Shown piece by piece: positions 11,521 through 24,270 of a stretch of DNA of 64,000 bases. Numbering within the stretch: the stretch's first letter is position 1; each line of letters opens with the position of its first letter. The stretch is taken from the NCBI RefSeq assembly GCF_000346465.2, contig NC_034015.1:5813061-5877060 (forward strand), written 5' to 3'. Position numbers and translations under genes: made by a program. Under the pieces are notes generated by a model that saw only the letters and a list, made by a program, of their open reading frames with translations, was not told the DNA's origin and searched no databases. This DNA comes from Prunus persica (taxonomy: Eukaryota; Streptophyta; Magnoliopsida; Rosales; Rosaceae).

Positions 11521-14500
11521 TCAAAGGGCCGAGAAAATAGGGACACCTGGCAAGGTGGCTCCTGCATCAACAATGTAGACATTGCCTGAAACATATTCAG
11601 AAGAGTCGTGTACTAAATAACGAACTAGTGATGTCAATGCTGGATCCGAAGTGCCAAATGTTCTTAAGGGGACAGTTTTCATAGCCACATTGTGTAGCCA
11701 GTCTTTTTTCATAAGACCCTCCGTGATTTCAGATCTGAAAAGTCCCGGCGATATTGCATTCACTCTGATTTTGTGTACTCCCAATTCCATAGCCATAACC
11801 TGTTAAACTTAATAATAATTAGAACCCTTCACTTACACTACCATGTGCAGAGACAAGTACATGGAAATTTTAACAGTCAAAATGTATGGAAGGAAAAAAA
11901 AAAGTGAGACTGAATAGATCAGTAATTCACAATACATTTCCAGAAATTCTCAGAGGCAACAAAAGCAAAAACAAGATAGGTGCGGTAACACACTGGTCAA
12001 CCAGTGGTCAATGTGACAAATGGCTATTTAACAATAAGCAGGTGCTTATCATCAATTTTAGCTAAGAATTTGAAGTGGAAAAACTAAAAATATTTATTCT
12101 ACCTTTTGTGTGCCTATGATTCTTATTTCTTATTAACTACAGTTCTCTAATTCTTAAGTTTTTTTCCTTTCCACAAGATAACATTTGATACATCTTCAAA
12201 TTGCTCTCGGACATTGAATCTTTTTGCTTTTTTCCCCCTTTTTATCAATTGCAATGCCATTTCGACAACACTGTCCTATAAACCATAATTCACAAAGCAC
12301 AATATTTGGCAAGAACAAGTCATAATTAAAACCATGATGAATCTACAATATCTCAAACAATGCCAAGGCAAAGTTTTGAAAAATATCGACTGAAATTGTA
12401 TGTGTTTGCCCAGCACGAACTCGAACTGCAGGCCATGAGTTGTGATACCCACGGACCTGCTTAGATTCATTTGGTTGATTGACCATAACCCATGATCTGA
12501 ACTTTAACCCAACAAGGAACTCAAACAACTGGGGTGAGCCAGAGCTCAAATTGGACTCTGATTAAGCTTCGGTAAAAGCTCAGTAACTTGGCTCAGCCTA
12601 AGCCAAATAGCTTCAAGTCATTAACCATTCCCATACAAAAGATAGACCCCATTAAGATGACTAGTTTTCTAGCATTTAAAACAGTGGCGATTAATGAACT
12701 AAAAAGACAAAGAATCAAAAGCTTCCTTCAACCAGGAAGGAGAATAGAAGGAAATTTTGAGGGTGTCCCATACGCCTAATAACAATATTCCTTTAGTAGA
12801 CTGAAAAAGAATTGAAATAATTCTAGGCTCATTTCTGTCCTTAGTCTTTTTGTTCTTATTAAATCCACCCCTTCCTTATTCAAAGATGTTGTAATGGTCT
12901 TCTTTATTGCTTGTGTTGAGCAGCACGCACCACCCCCAAGAGGCAGTGCATTCCTTCAAGTTTTTATAATTCAATTATAGGCCAAAATCCAGGCTAAGCC
13001 AAGCGGATAAAAAAAAAAGTATGATTCCTTTCTCTTAAGCTATTAACAAAATTATGTTAAGTCAATGGAGATACCTTTGCCAAGGTGTTTACACCAGCCT
13101 TTGAACAATTGTATGCTACACCTCCAGGCAAATATCCACGATGAAGACCTGCAATGGAAGATACGTTGATGATTGATCCTCCCTGATCAGCGTCGCGCAT
13201 GCGTATAGAAACATATTTTGACACCAACCAGGACCCTGTCAAATTTGTCTTGAATACATTATTCCATTCCTCCTCAGACAATTCGAGCGAGGAACTCACA
13301 TTACCTAAGGAACACAGATGGAAATGAGCGATTATGATACACCAACAGACAGAGGTACAATATGATACCCAAACAGTGAGTCTGTGATAAAGGTCAAACT
13401 CTAAATATTAAGACACTAAATTTGGGAGCATGAAATTAATCACTATCTAATGTTTTATAGTGCCTAATGCATATTTTTATCTTTGTTTTCTTATAGAACC
13501 TTTTGTATGTTAAAATATGAAAACAACCATCGCTTAAACTCAAATTTTATCCATTTCAAATCATGCATGAAATGACTCCCCAGACATATGCCAACTCAGG
13601 TCTTGCAAGAGTGTCTACGAGTGTGGAAGACGCACATTTTCTTTGTCATTGACACACACAGAACGTGCTGGACTAAACATAACCACACAGAAAAGCAAAG
13701 GTTTCCCTTGTTTGCATTTGTCATCAACACCTAACTACACTTTCACCTACTTGACTCATCTCATTTGACATCAAGTGCAGGTAGCATGACAAAGAATTGA
13801 ATCGACATCTTAAACTACCAAAGAACATCAGCATGTGATCATCTCAAACATATCACATTTTACAATACTCAATTATCACATTTTACTATCTACATTGTCC
13901 ATGGAACTCTGTTTACAATGAAGACCCAGCCAGCTGATACTTGTAGCACTCAAATGGATTCAAGCTCCCAAATAACATATTAAAAATCAGCAATTTTTTA
14001 TTGTCTGTCCACTTCCCATCATTCTAGAGTTCAACAAGTAGTCAACCAATGATAATGCAAGAAAAGAATACAGATAAACTAAACAAGTCAAAGCATCAGG
14101 GAAATCCCAGAACTTGAATTTATGTTTGAATTTTAAAAATGGAAGTTTTGGGTTTTCCTATACAGCCTAAATCTTATTGTTGGTTCTAGTACCTCAATTT
14201 ATCTTTCTCCAAAAACCCAAGTACAATATACCACATATGTTAAACTTAACACACACAAAACAAGAAACTGCAAAATTTTCTCAGGAACCAAAGACAGAAA
14301 GCAAAATCCTAAACAACAATCAAAGCTCACCTCTAACACCGGCATTGTTAACGAGGGCGTCGATGCGCCCAAACGCGTCCCAAGCCTTGTTTACAGACTT
14401 CTCAATAGCTGGCCCGTCGGCGCTGATATCGAGCTCCACGGCCACGGCCCTGGAGCTTCCAGGCCCATTCACAGAAGAAGATGAAGAAGATGAAGAAGGC

Positions 14501-14703
14501 GCGGTGACGGGGAGCTGGTTGATTTCATCACAGACGGATTGAAGGCGGTCGATGCGGCGAGCCGCGGCGACGATCCTGCATCCAGCTTTAGCCAAGTCCA
14601 AGCATAACTCGCGGCCGAGGCCAGACGAAGCGCCGGTGACCATGACGACCTTGCCGTGGAGGTGGCGCCATGGCTCGAGGTGGTCCGCGACTTGGTTCGC
14701 CAT
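11521..14703 (-). CDS. Short-chain dehydrogenase/reductase (classical SDR, FabG-like)
   Basis: Three exons, 14703..14331, 13304..13075 and 11799..11521, total 882 nt, 293 aa; all junctions are GT-AG and phases agree. The start at 14703 ([12 protein letters not shown]) is preferred over an in-frame ATG at 14784 because plant relatives begin with a short leader ending in LEPW. Family features: Rossmann nucleotide motif TGASSGLG (residues 23-30), Arg pair AARR (47-50) suggesting NADP(H), NNAG (119-122), active-site Ser in INVSSIAG (about 173), catalytic YNCSK (Tyr189, Lys193), and the C-terminal IRVNAISPG and VDAGATLPG blocks. A run of eight Ser (70-77) interrupts the usual alignment. The last residues SAL resemble a weak peroxisomal targeting tripeptide. 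It would oxidise or reduce an alcohol/carbonyl; substrate cannot be told from sequence. Introns are 1.0 and 1.3 kb. Confidence 0.92.
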
Positions 14704-14784
14704 ACTTACTCTCAGTCTGTATTGGATTTGTTTGGTGGGTGAGTCTGGGGTGACAAAATGCCCAGGAGGAAAGAGAAGATCCAC

Positions 14785-15794
14785 GGGGTTTGCTGTGGTT
14801 TTTACATGTGGAAGTTTTGTTGCGAATCTGGACCGTTGGTGGGTTCTGTATGGACGGTCGAGATGTGGGTCAACTAAAAGGATGTTTGGTAAGGTCGCAG
14901 GAGGTGGACTCTTTCGTTGAATTAGGAAGGTTGGCTACTACTTTGATTTGATCAATTTTTATTTTTATTTTGGCTATTTTCTGGTTTTTCAGGTATTAGA
15001 TTACGTTTTTTTAATGCCGGACTTAGAGCCGCTCTTGAGTTTTCAGATGCTTAGGGTGAAAATTAAAATGAACCGTCTTTGTAGATTCTCGTTACACAAA
15101 AATGAAATATTAAACATTTTTGTATATGTATGTATTTTTCTGGTATCAAATAGATGTGTTGGTTTATATATAGCTCACATTAACACATGTAGAAATGAAC
15201 GTGCACATGAACTTCCTAAGCATGTGTGTATTGATAAGAAATATTTTTGGGAGACAACATAAACTTGGTGATTTTTTAACATGTGGTTTGTGGTGAGCTT
15301 GAATCCATTTTATTGGTACAAGTGTCGGCTTGCTTTTTCTTCATTGCAAACCATATAAAATAGAACACATGAATCATGATACTAGTGGCAAGACACGTTT
15401 TTTCTTTGGTAGATTAGGAAAAGGAAAGAAAAAAAGATTTGATTAGTGATTTTTAACATGGGCATACAATATAAAATTGGGAAAAATGTGTGCAATTATG
15501 GGAAGACACGTGTTATTTACACTAACCACTATTTATATTTTTCAAGGTTTTGTAAATTACACTAATACGCTATGAGCTTTCAAATTATTTTCACAAAACT
15601 CCTCATGTTAATTTTTCACCTAAAAATTGTCAATCTCATCAAACAAATTTCTCCACATGACAATATTAACCTCATAGATTAGATTGCACACCATGAGGTA
15701 TAATCGTTGAAGTTAATTTTTTTTATTTGAATAAGTTTTTTTTTTAATGAATCATAAATTTTGATTGAAAATTAAGAAATGAGATTTTTGTTTA
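14785..15794. other. Upstream region of the SDR gene and intergenic DNA
   Basis: No gene seen. From about 15500 to 15770 the sequence resembles the repeat family at 35690-36055 (phrases such as TTCACAAAACTCCTCATG and GATTAGATTGCACA), so an old element lies next to the MITE at 15795. Confidence 0.5.
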
Positions 15795-16167
15795 CGGTGC
15801 GTTTGGATGAGAGAAATAAACTTGGGATTTTGACAAAAGTCAGAATTTCTAAATAGACATGAACCAGTTCACGTGTTTGGATTTTAAAAAAAAAATCGAA
15901 ATTTAGAAATTCTACGTGGGAAAAAACATGGAATTTGGAGATCATAAATCTCAACTTTAAATTCTATCTAAAAGTCATCATTTCTAAAATCCCAAGAGAG
16001 ATTGAGTTTTTTAAAAAGATTAATTTACAAATAAAGATTAAATTTCGTGTTATAAATCCGTCACCCAAACAAGAAACTTTACAACTAGAACATTAATTTC
16101 CGTCATTTTAAATTCCGTCATTTATGAAATCCTTTATACTTCTAAATTTCCTCGTCCAAACACACTG
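15795..16167. mobile_element. MITE with CGGTGCGTTTGG termini (copy 1)
   Basis: Starts CGGTGCGTTTGGATGAG and ends with the complement of CAGTGTGTTTGGACGAG, giving 17-bp imperfect TIRs over 373 bp. It is the same family as 41543-41914, in opposite orientation. A clean TTA duplication is visible only for the other copy; here the flanks are TTA and AAT. Confidence 0.8.
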
Positions 16168-17746
16168 AATTTTTATTTTGTAAGACTACAAAAACTGGAA
16201 GAAAAAAAAACGAGTTGAGAGATTAAACTGTAAATCGTTGACAAGTTTAAGGACCCGTTACTTCAAAAAGATAGTGAATAATGACATTGGAGGTATGGAC
16301 GGACCACCCTATGAGACCGTGAGAGAGATGAGGGAGCTTGAAGACTTTGACGAATACGAGGGAGGGTGAGACCATGGGTAGGTTAGGAGAGATGAATAGG
16401 CCAACATTAGATTCATAAGAAAAATGACTTATATATCAATATATAGGCCAACATTATATAACCTTTCTGGTTCAGTTGTTAAGTGACAAAAACCAAGAAT
16501 TGAACCGGTTCAAGTCAAAATTGGTTACCGGTTCAAATGTCCACTCCTATCAATGCTTCTCAGAGAAAGTAAAAATTAGAGATGGGCTTGATTGGGTTGA
16601 AAAAGTAAAACATGCAAACGACCAGACAGTCCACTAGAAGCCCAAAGTTTTAGTTCAAATACCTGCAAGCCCACTTCTCCATTAACCAGCAGAAGAGGAG
16701 GAAGAAGAAGGCACAAGACCCGACCATTCATAATGGGCAGCAGGGAGCAGTGAGCAGAGCGCAGAGCAGAGATTGGGAGGGAGGGAGACAGTGAAAAAGA
16801 CGTTGTTGTCATTTCTTGAGGAATTTTCGGACATAATAGACGCTCCCGAATCTGGATTTCACTTCAAACAAGGCAACCTAAGATTTTTATTTTTATTTTC
16901 TTTTAAAGAAAAAAGAAAACTGCTTTTCAGGCTTTACTGCTGGCAATGCGTGCCTCAATGTGTTTTCTGAAGCAGAAAGGGAAAGCAACTATAAATAAAT
17001 AAATAAATAAAAATTAAACTCCAAAAAAAGTGAGATTTTTATACTCACTCATTCACTCGCTGACACGTGTTAATGTTCCATTGGCCCTTGCCGTTGTGGC
17101 CAATCAGGGACCAGTATGTTGTGAAAATAATAGAGTCTGAATTGCAAATGTGAGCTTATTTATTATGGCATTGAAGAGCGCCGCCTGAGAGTCTGAGAGC
17201 GGAGGAAAACAAGGACTGTGTATTAAATAAATAAATAGTAATAAAATCTTTTTTTTAATAATAAAATTAAGAAATAAAATTAATTGCAGTAAGTGAAGGG
17301 GCATTAATGGCATACCTCTATGTCACTCGGCATCACCCTCGTACTAGCCTTTGCTACAGAAACACTATAGTGGTCCCAATTTTCACCTTGGTTACCAAGG
17401 AAAACAAAAACAAGAATAAATCTTTTGCATCCTTGGGGCTCAAACTTTTCTTGGATTTTAGGGTGGAAAGATTATGGAAATTACAGTGCATTTTTTTTTT
17501 CAATTGAAAGAAAGAATTTAATTTTTCTCATAAAGAGGGGAAAAAAAAAAAATCAAATTTTCATGGGAAAAATGTTACCACGCAGTGCAGCACCCAAATT
17601 AGGTCTCCATTTTTTTTTTCATTTTTCAGTCATTTCACTAGGAAATTGTTCACCTCAAAAAGTGTTTTTGTGTATTTTTACACTTTTGTGTTGATTTTAA
17701 GTCAATTGGGCTATAGAATGGGCCCAATGTGCTTATGTATAGTTTA
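16168..17746. other. Intergenic, no supported gene
   Basis: AT-rich sequence with A/T homopolymers and (AATA)n runs. Short open frames here match no family I recognise. Confidence 0.5.
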
Positions 17747-17957
17747 GTTTTGAGCAGTGGCGAAGCCATGAATTTATGTGTTGGGGGGCCAACATATAAA
17801 CCAAACAAGACATTAAAAAATTTCAAATTTTCACCTTAATAATGTTTGAAAAAATAAAAAAGCAGAAAATAATTGTTTATCCAATTAGGTATCAAAATAA
17901 CACTCGTCGTTCTTTCATATCTCAAAAACCATTCATGACTGAGTCAATGCTAAACTT

Positions 17958-20312
17958 TCATGCAATTTCCCTTTCGATGTACATAATCAAAGAGTTTGTG
18001 AGAAATTCGTCTTCCATCTTGTTACGAAGCCTAGTTTTTACCATATGCATAGCAGAAAATGATCGCTCTACAGTTGCAATAGAAATAGGAAGAGTAAGCA
18101 CAAGCGCAACCACTCTATAAACAAGTGGATATGTCGTTGATCTTCTAGTTGTTATCATCCATTGAGATAGATCAGAAATGGTTGACAAGTTTTCGAACTC
18201 TGGAAGTTGAACGACGTCATTCTCAAAATGTTGAAGTTATCTTCTCGAACCTATCTTCTCATGTTCTTCAAGGTCTTGCGGGTATAACTTATCTACCAAT
18301 TGACAAATATCATCAATTCTAAAAGATTTATTCACTTCACGAGGATCCAAAGCCGACCCCAGAATAAGCAACTCTGTTGTTTGATCACTAAATATGATAT
18401 TTAATTATTGGAGTTGAGAATCTATTGCAGCATAAAAAATATCTATCATGTAATAATGCTTAATCGTAAAATCATCTTGTTGATGGCGAGCTCGACCTCG
18501 TCTTGCAACATAATGAGCATTTATATCTAGGATATCTATGTTCTGTGCTTCACACAAACAATTCACCTTGGTAAGCAAAGAATCCCATCAATCATCTCTT
18601 AATTCTTGGATGAGTGCTTTAGTGCAAGAAACATGATTCATGGCATTTACGATGTCTTGGGATTGACATTGCAAAGCTTGACAAAGATCATTAGTGATCT
18701 CCATAAGTTCTTCTTGACAAAGATCAATAGTGATCTCCATAAGTTCTTTCATAAGATGTAAGATAAAGACAAATTCATATGAAGTCATTTCCTCATAAGC
18801 TGCATCAACATCTCCTCATTGAGAATAAGTAGTTCCATTATCAATTATATTAATTAGAACTGTGCATGTTGCACTAAACATATTTACCAAGCTAGTAATT
18901 GATTTCAAATAAGAACCCTAACGAGTATCACTAGCACGTTGTAAGGTGCCAATTTGGTTCATTCTTTTTCTAGTCACGAGCTCATCAATTGCAATCATGT
19001 GCTCAATTTCAACAGCTTGAGCATTTTTCAGTTCCTCATTACGCTTGCATGAAGCACCAACAATATTGACAATAGAAGTCAATTTAGTGAAAAAGTGGTG
19101 AGCATGAATAACTTCTCTTGATGATGCAATTAATGCCAATTGTAATCGATGTGCTAAACAATGAACCTAGTAAGCATATGAAAAATCATTCAAAATCATA
19201 GCTTGTAACCCATTCCATTCACCTAGCATGTTACTTGCACCATCGTATCCATGTCCTCTAATATTTTGAATATTTAGTGAATTATGAGACAATATAGAGT
19301 ATATACCTTTTTTCAGCATTAATGCCTCAGTGTCTAACACATGAACAAGCCCAAAAAAAAGGCTTATGAATAAGACCTTCTTTGTCAACAAATCGCAACA
19401 CTATAGCCATTTGCTCTCTCTTTGATTCATCACGCGTTTCATCAACAATTATATAAAACTTTGATTCCCCAATTTCTTCACAGATTGTTTTCTTCATTCT
19501 AGTTGAAAAAATATGTAAAATTTCATTTTGGATCTGTGGTGATGTGTTAGAGCATTTTTGGGAGCTTTATCTAAGACAATTCCATCAACTTTTTCATTAT
19601 ATGTAGCCAATATTTCTAACATTTGAAGAAAATTTCCACGATTGATTGAATTCTTTTTTTCATCATGGTCTCTAAAGGCACATCCTTGGAATGCAAGCCA
19701 CCAGACTGCTTCAATTTTTACCTTAAGTCATAATCGATTGTCTGCAATTTGTTGGGAAGAATAACTCTCAACGACTTTCTGTATATGTTGGGATTGATTC
19801 ATCAAATCCAAACATGATATTTCGGCAATTTTATGAGGGGAGTTAGGATCTTTCCCCTCATGATTTAGAAAAGAACACTTTTTTACATCTCTAACTTTCT
19901 TCCAACTTTGAAATCCCTCAAGAGTGAAAGCATTTTTCCCAGAATGTTCAGATGGTTTGTTAAAAAGATAGTACAGTAGATAAAAAGCTACATCTTTCAC
20001 AGGTGAATATTCTAACCACAAAGGAAATAGTTTGAACCATGAACTTTGAAAGTTACGCTGATGAGTTACTGATCCTGATTTTGGGTACTTAGAAAGTCTA
20101 GGTTGGTATGGGCTAGCTTTAATGTAGGCTCGTCGAATTTCATCACGTTGATTAACAAGATAATTCCATATTTGCGGACGTGGCCCTGGATCGCGCTCTA
20201 AAGTACTAATATTTTCATATGCTACTGTCTCAATATTAGAATCAGGTACAAATGAGGTAACTTCAGTATGTTTTCTTTTGAAAAATCCAACAATTCTAGG
20301 TTGTTTCTTCAT
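17958..20312 (-). pseudogene. hAT transposase (TTF-type zinc finger / ZMYM1-like), inactivated
   Basis: Read on the minus strand from MKKQPRIVGFFKRKH (start 20312). A 194-aa opening block contains the TTF-type region (GPRPQIWNYL, FQSSWFKLFPLWLEYSP, CFSF-like cysteine context). It continues in shifted frames through the RNase H-like middle (NIRGHGYDGASNMLGEWNGLQ, VHCLAHRLQLALIAS) and ends with the hAT dimerisation block (LVYRVVALVLTLPISIATVERSFSAM, KTRLRNKMEDEFL). Stops and frameshifts occur at several points (for example after QIADNRL near 19728, and TAG-type stops near 19170 and 18590), so no transposase can be made. A duplication of about 55 bp at 18675-18745 repeats the ITNDLCQ/ITIDLCQ segment. 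Family assignment rests on the conserved blocks. Confidence 0.85.
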
Positions 20313-20859
20313 CTACAAACCAATTACAAAGTTTATTAAGGACATGATTCATAAATTATTCCACACAATAAAAAAATAATATATTATGCATAGAAGATAT
20401 AAGATACGAAACATATAACTATAACAATGAAAACTTCAATTTCCACTCATATAAACATATACAAATATATTCTCATAAAAAGCAAATAAACAAAGGAAAA
20501 AAAAAACTATGACTATGTAAAGTTATTGTTGGGGTCTTTTTCCATCGGAAAGCTCATCTGGATTTGTTGATTCTTGGACCGCCATAGAGTGGTGAATCAA
20601 GCCTTCGTTGCCCCTTTTTCTAAGTTAGCGAGAACTAGACCCAAAGTATCTCGAGGAAGAAGCAAGTCCCAGGGGAGTACTTTGTTCTTCTGACAGCGAC
20701 TGCGTGTTTTGTGCGGATGTTTCCGGTAGTCTGACAAAGAGTTGAAGATGGTGCATTGATGTTACACAGACTTGGCATGAGAGTTTGCTTTGTGAGTTAA
20801 GGTACTAATAGACTTGGCATGAGAGGTTAGGTGTTTCAGATATGGGATGGAGCTTTTTT

Positions 20860-20908
<49 letters not shown>
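20860..20908. repeat. GA microsatellite inside the solo LTR
   Basis: About 24 GA units with one AAAG interruption; read through, it gives only Arg-Glu or Leu-Ser repeats and is not coding. Confidence 0.9.
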
Positions 20909-20913
<5 letters not shown>

Positions 20914-21842
20914 TGGCTTGAGTAGATTTCCAACAGCTTGACGAAAGCTTTGTCAGGCTCTTAGGTGGCTTGCCAGAAGAGAAAAAAGGGAAGAAATGGA
21001 ATAATATAGCTTAAAATTGAAGGGTTCCAGAGGTAAGTGGTGATAATTGCTCTCTCTGTATGTGTTTATGGGAGGGAGAGGAAGAATATGGAACAACATG
21101 ACTTGAGATTGAAGCTTCCAGTAATGAGTAAGGATGTTGCTTGCTGTGGATGAGTTGAAGATGACTTGCTGATGTTGATCTGAGATTATCTGAGCTTGGC
21201 ATGAGAGCTTGGAATGTGGGAGCTAAAGACCCACAAGTTTAGCAAATGAGAATACTTGTGCTTGGGTTGGTGTTTGATATGCTTGAGTTTGGGTGTTGAG
21301 AATTTATTGTTTGAAGCTTTGGCTATGGTGGTTTGATTATTTGGCTATGATAGTTGTTGGGATGCTTATAGCATTCAAATGAATGGGGTTTCAAAGAGCA
21401 TGGCTGAGGAAAGAAAAGCTTAAGACTTTGAAGGGTATGGTGTTTGTGACAATGATTCTAGAGAAATTTATGAGTTCTAGAAGTTGGAGGATAAAGGAAA
21501 AGCCTGAGGCTTGAAAGCTATGGTGTTTATAGTTTGGAAGGGTATGAGAAGGAAGGAAAAGCTTGGAGTTATGGTTTGTGAGGCTTTATAGGGAAAATTT
21601 AGGATTTCAATGATAGGAAAATATAAGAAATGGTTGTGATAGCTGAGGAATGGCTGGTATGGCCGCTGCAATGCTTGCAACAGCTGAATGGAAGAAGGAA
21701 AGTGGTCTGGTGGTTGCTGAAGGGAGTTGATGGCTGCTGGGATGCTTGCAGCAGCGGAGTGAGGGAGTGTTGGCTGAAGAAAAATTGGTGCCCTTTGCTT
21801 GGGTCGTGAATGCCAATTTATAGAGGGTGAGGATTTTCCTTT

Positions 21843-22095
21843 ATTTCCAATAGGTAAAGGGAGGTGCTACAACCAGCCTATTTTCAGTGGTTAAAAGGAA
21901 GCACTAGGGCATACTGTTTTCCAGCAGGTGAAGCTAGGTACCATAAACTGATTATTTCCTATGGGTAAAATGAAGCGCTGGAGACTGCTTGTTTCCAGTG
22001 GGTAATAAGAAGTTCTGAAAAAGACTTGTTTCCAACGGGTAAAGCTAGGCATTTGGAAAATGACTATTTCCTATGAGTAAAAGGAAGTGCTTGAA
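21843..22095. repeat. Degenerate tandem repeat of about 45 bp in the LTR
   Basis: Roughly six copies around TTTCC(A/T)ATGGGTAAA followed a few bases later by GAAGCGCT or a variant. Related words recur in the sister LTR near 27060 (TTTCCAGCGGCTAG). Confidence 0.65.
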
Positions 22096-22936
22096 AAATA
22101 TCTTATTTGCTCACCCACATTGGAGAAGTCTAAGTAATGGGCTTGGACTTTGGTGCTCCCAAGTAGTTAGCCCAAAGTCTCCATTATCCAAGAGCTTTCG
22201 TGGGCCTTGTGGACCTCGGTAACCTTCCATACCACAATCCCTCATGCAAGCCCCGTAAACCACATGACTTGGGTTCATGTGAGCTTGATAGGTGATTGGC
22301 ATGAGAAAAATTTATTATTAGTTTGGCATGACATGTACACTATTTCTATATTTTTTTTAATGAATTAAATCCCAAAATACAGCTTGGATTAACGCATGAC
22401 CGACATTATATGTTATATTGGGCTTTAAATGTCTTTGGGCTTCTCGTGACTTTTTTAGGCCTCAATAGTTATCTAACTTAGAATTAAATTTTTTGAAGCA
22501 GGAGGTTGGAGAGCGTTACTGAATTTAATTATTATCTTTTGATGTGTGCGGCTGCTTCAAACTAAGTTCATGTTACTTCATATAGGAACAAAAATTAAAA
22601 TCCTAATCCTTTTTTATTTGGGTAAAAGTCTACTTCCTATTTGATAAAGGAGATTTTTTGAAACTTTATTTGATTGGTTGCTTTTATTTTTTATTAATAT
22701 ATTGATGGGCCCCAAAATCACTTAGTCTCTCTATTTCGTGAAGAAATCACAGTCTTTTACTTGTAAAGAGAAACACATCTTTCCTTTATTGTGAGGGGTC
22801 TACAAACAATAATTATTATATATACTTCCTAAAATATGAAGGAATAAAGGACCAAACATAAAAATTTATCAAACTTATGGGGGGGTCCAGGCCCTTTAGG
22901 CCTTCAAATACCTCCGCCATTGGTTTTAGGTGTGTC

Positions 22937-23116
22937 ACTATTGGGGGAGCTTTTATAATAAGAGGGATTTTGGTAAGAGGGTTGAATGAGGGGTTCAATC
23001 GCACCATTCATTCATTAAAAAAGTTTAAGTTCAAGATTTTTTTTTCTCTCTCTCTCTCTCTCTCTCTCGTTGGAAGGTGGGATTGAACCCTTCATTCAAC
23101 TCCCTCACCAAAATTT
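22937..23116. repeat. Short inverted-repeat (foldback) element
   Basis: The left arm around 22972-23002 (GGTAAGAGGGTTGAATGAGG...) is complementary to the right arm near 23083-23116 (ATTCAACTCCCTCACC), with a CT tract (23046-23068) in the loop. It starts directly after the hAT TSD. Confidence 0.6.
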
Positions 23117-23154
23117 GAAGGTGTAGGACCCCTTGGAGTAGCATCATGCCCATC

Positions 23155-24270
23155 TTCGGAGTCTGATCCTTATTCATCACGGTCATCCCCCACAATCATA
23201 TTACATGCAAAATGATGCATACATTAATAAACCGCTCCAGATCTTCATGATGCCATAATCGAGTTTGAAGAATACCAAATTCTCACTCCACATTCTTGCG
23301 GTACGCTTCCTATTTTCATGCAAATAGTTATTTCTTTTTACCCTCAAGTTGAGAAATAGTTTGGATGATGTTTGCCCATTTTGGGTATATCTCATTAGCA
23401 AGATAATATCTCTTGGTGTATTTAGTACCATTGTAAACAAATTAAACTTTTGTCTCACGCCCCTCAAGTACCTGAGCAGATAAGAGTGAAGATTAAAGTA
23501 TATTAAAGTCGTTACGTGACATTCTGAAATACAAATGCCAGGTCCATGTATCAAAAGACACTATGGGTTGGCACGATCCGGTTCTCACCCAAACCGAAAT
23601 CGGTACTATTTATTAGGTCTGGTTTTTACTGAAAAAGTATATGGTCTGGTGCAGTCCGGTGTGCACATAAGCAGGTTCGATTTTCGATTTTTCTGGCTTT
23701 GGAGAATAATCTTCTTCTTCTTTTTTTAATAATAATTTTTTTTTTTTTACAAAACTCAACTAAAATTTAATTTTTTGGGCTTAAAAATTCATAAATGGAC
23801 CAATTTCATGCAAATGGAGGTGATTGGGCCTAGAAAAGATATATGATTTGGAGTTGGGTTTGGGGAAAGATTAGTTATGGGCTTAGAAATTTACCATTGT
23901 GCTTAAATATTTTATTAAAAAATACATAGCCAGTTCAGTTTGGCCCAGTCCCATTTTTTCACTATAAGAACAGGAATTGGACCAAACTGGTCTGGTCCAA
24001 TATTGGTAACTATTTTTTTTTTTGCTCAATTCGGCTCGGTTTTCTAGTTTAAATGCCCACCTCTAAGATACTACGGGCTCAAGAATAATAATTGATGATC
24101 ATGGTGCCCCACGTAAGCTCCATGGTGTGAGGTTGGGCATGCAGTCCATGCTGCCAAGCATACCAGGAAACCCACAAGGTTCGTTGGGTGTCGGTCACTG
24201 GAGGTATTGTCTTTCGTACATTGCATGGATTGTATGACATGTCTCTTCACCATGTCTTGTCTTCCTTGTG
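23155..24270 (-). pseudogene. PIF/Harbinger DDE transposase, split by an insertion
   Basis: On the minus strand the upstream part (about 24260-24066) reads GFPGMLGSMDCM and then ILEPV, the block that carries the first catalytic Asp in plant Harbinger transposases. After an inserted 0.5-kb repeat it resumes with DTWTWH, RNDFNIL, then NGTKYTKRYYLANEIYPKWANIIQT, EAYRKNVE-EFGILQ, LWHHEDL and CIILH, the C-terminal DDE blocks. Frameshifts and stops (for example TAA after NILxx and in KVxFVY) show it is dead. No intact N-terminus is visible. It belongs to the same superfamily as the element at 163-2412 but is a separate insertion. Confidence 0.85.
23564..24064. mobile_element. Repeat inserted in the Harbinger transposase relic, 9-bp TSD
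   Basis: The flanks AAGACACTA (23555-23563) and AAGATACTA (24065-24073) agree at 8 of 9 positions, and the transposase reading resumes across the junction. Ends are TGGGTTGGCA and TGCCCACCTCT, weakly inverted. A 9-bp TSD suggests a Mutator-like element. The interior is non-coding and rich in CGGTT/GGTTC words. Confidence 0.7.

Larger units (their letters stand above)
20527..22467. mobile_element. Solo LTR nested in the hAT element (family shared with 26212-27597)
   Basis: Begins TGTTGGGGTCTTTTTCC and ends TTAGGCCTCAATA, where the sister copy ends CTCAACA; the terminal CA has probably mutated to TA. It is flanked by GTTAT (20522-20526 and 22468-22472), a 5-bp TSD. It is 1941 bp, with no internal coding domains. 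It contains a GA tract and a row of degenerate repeats near its 3' end. Confidence 0.8.
17755..22922 (-). mobile_element. hAT transposon (Tip100/ZMYM1-like), 5.2 kb, with nested LTR
   Basis: Left end CAGTGGCGAAGCC and right end, minus strand, CAATGGCGGAGG are hAT-type TIRs. The 8-bp flanks GTTTTGAG (17747-17754) and GTTTTAGG (22923-22930) match at six positions, as expected for an aged 8-bp hAT duplication. The minus-strand transposase relic (17958-20312) and a solo LTR inserted in its 5' part (20527-22467) lie within. Without the LTR and its duplication the element would be about 3.2 kb. Confidence 0.85.

Noticed and set aside
23201..23554. 117-aa open frame as a novel protein
   Set aside because: It is the wrong frame over the Harbinger transposase relic; the conserved blocks are in another frame.
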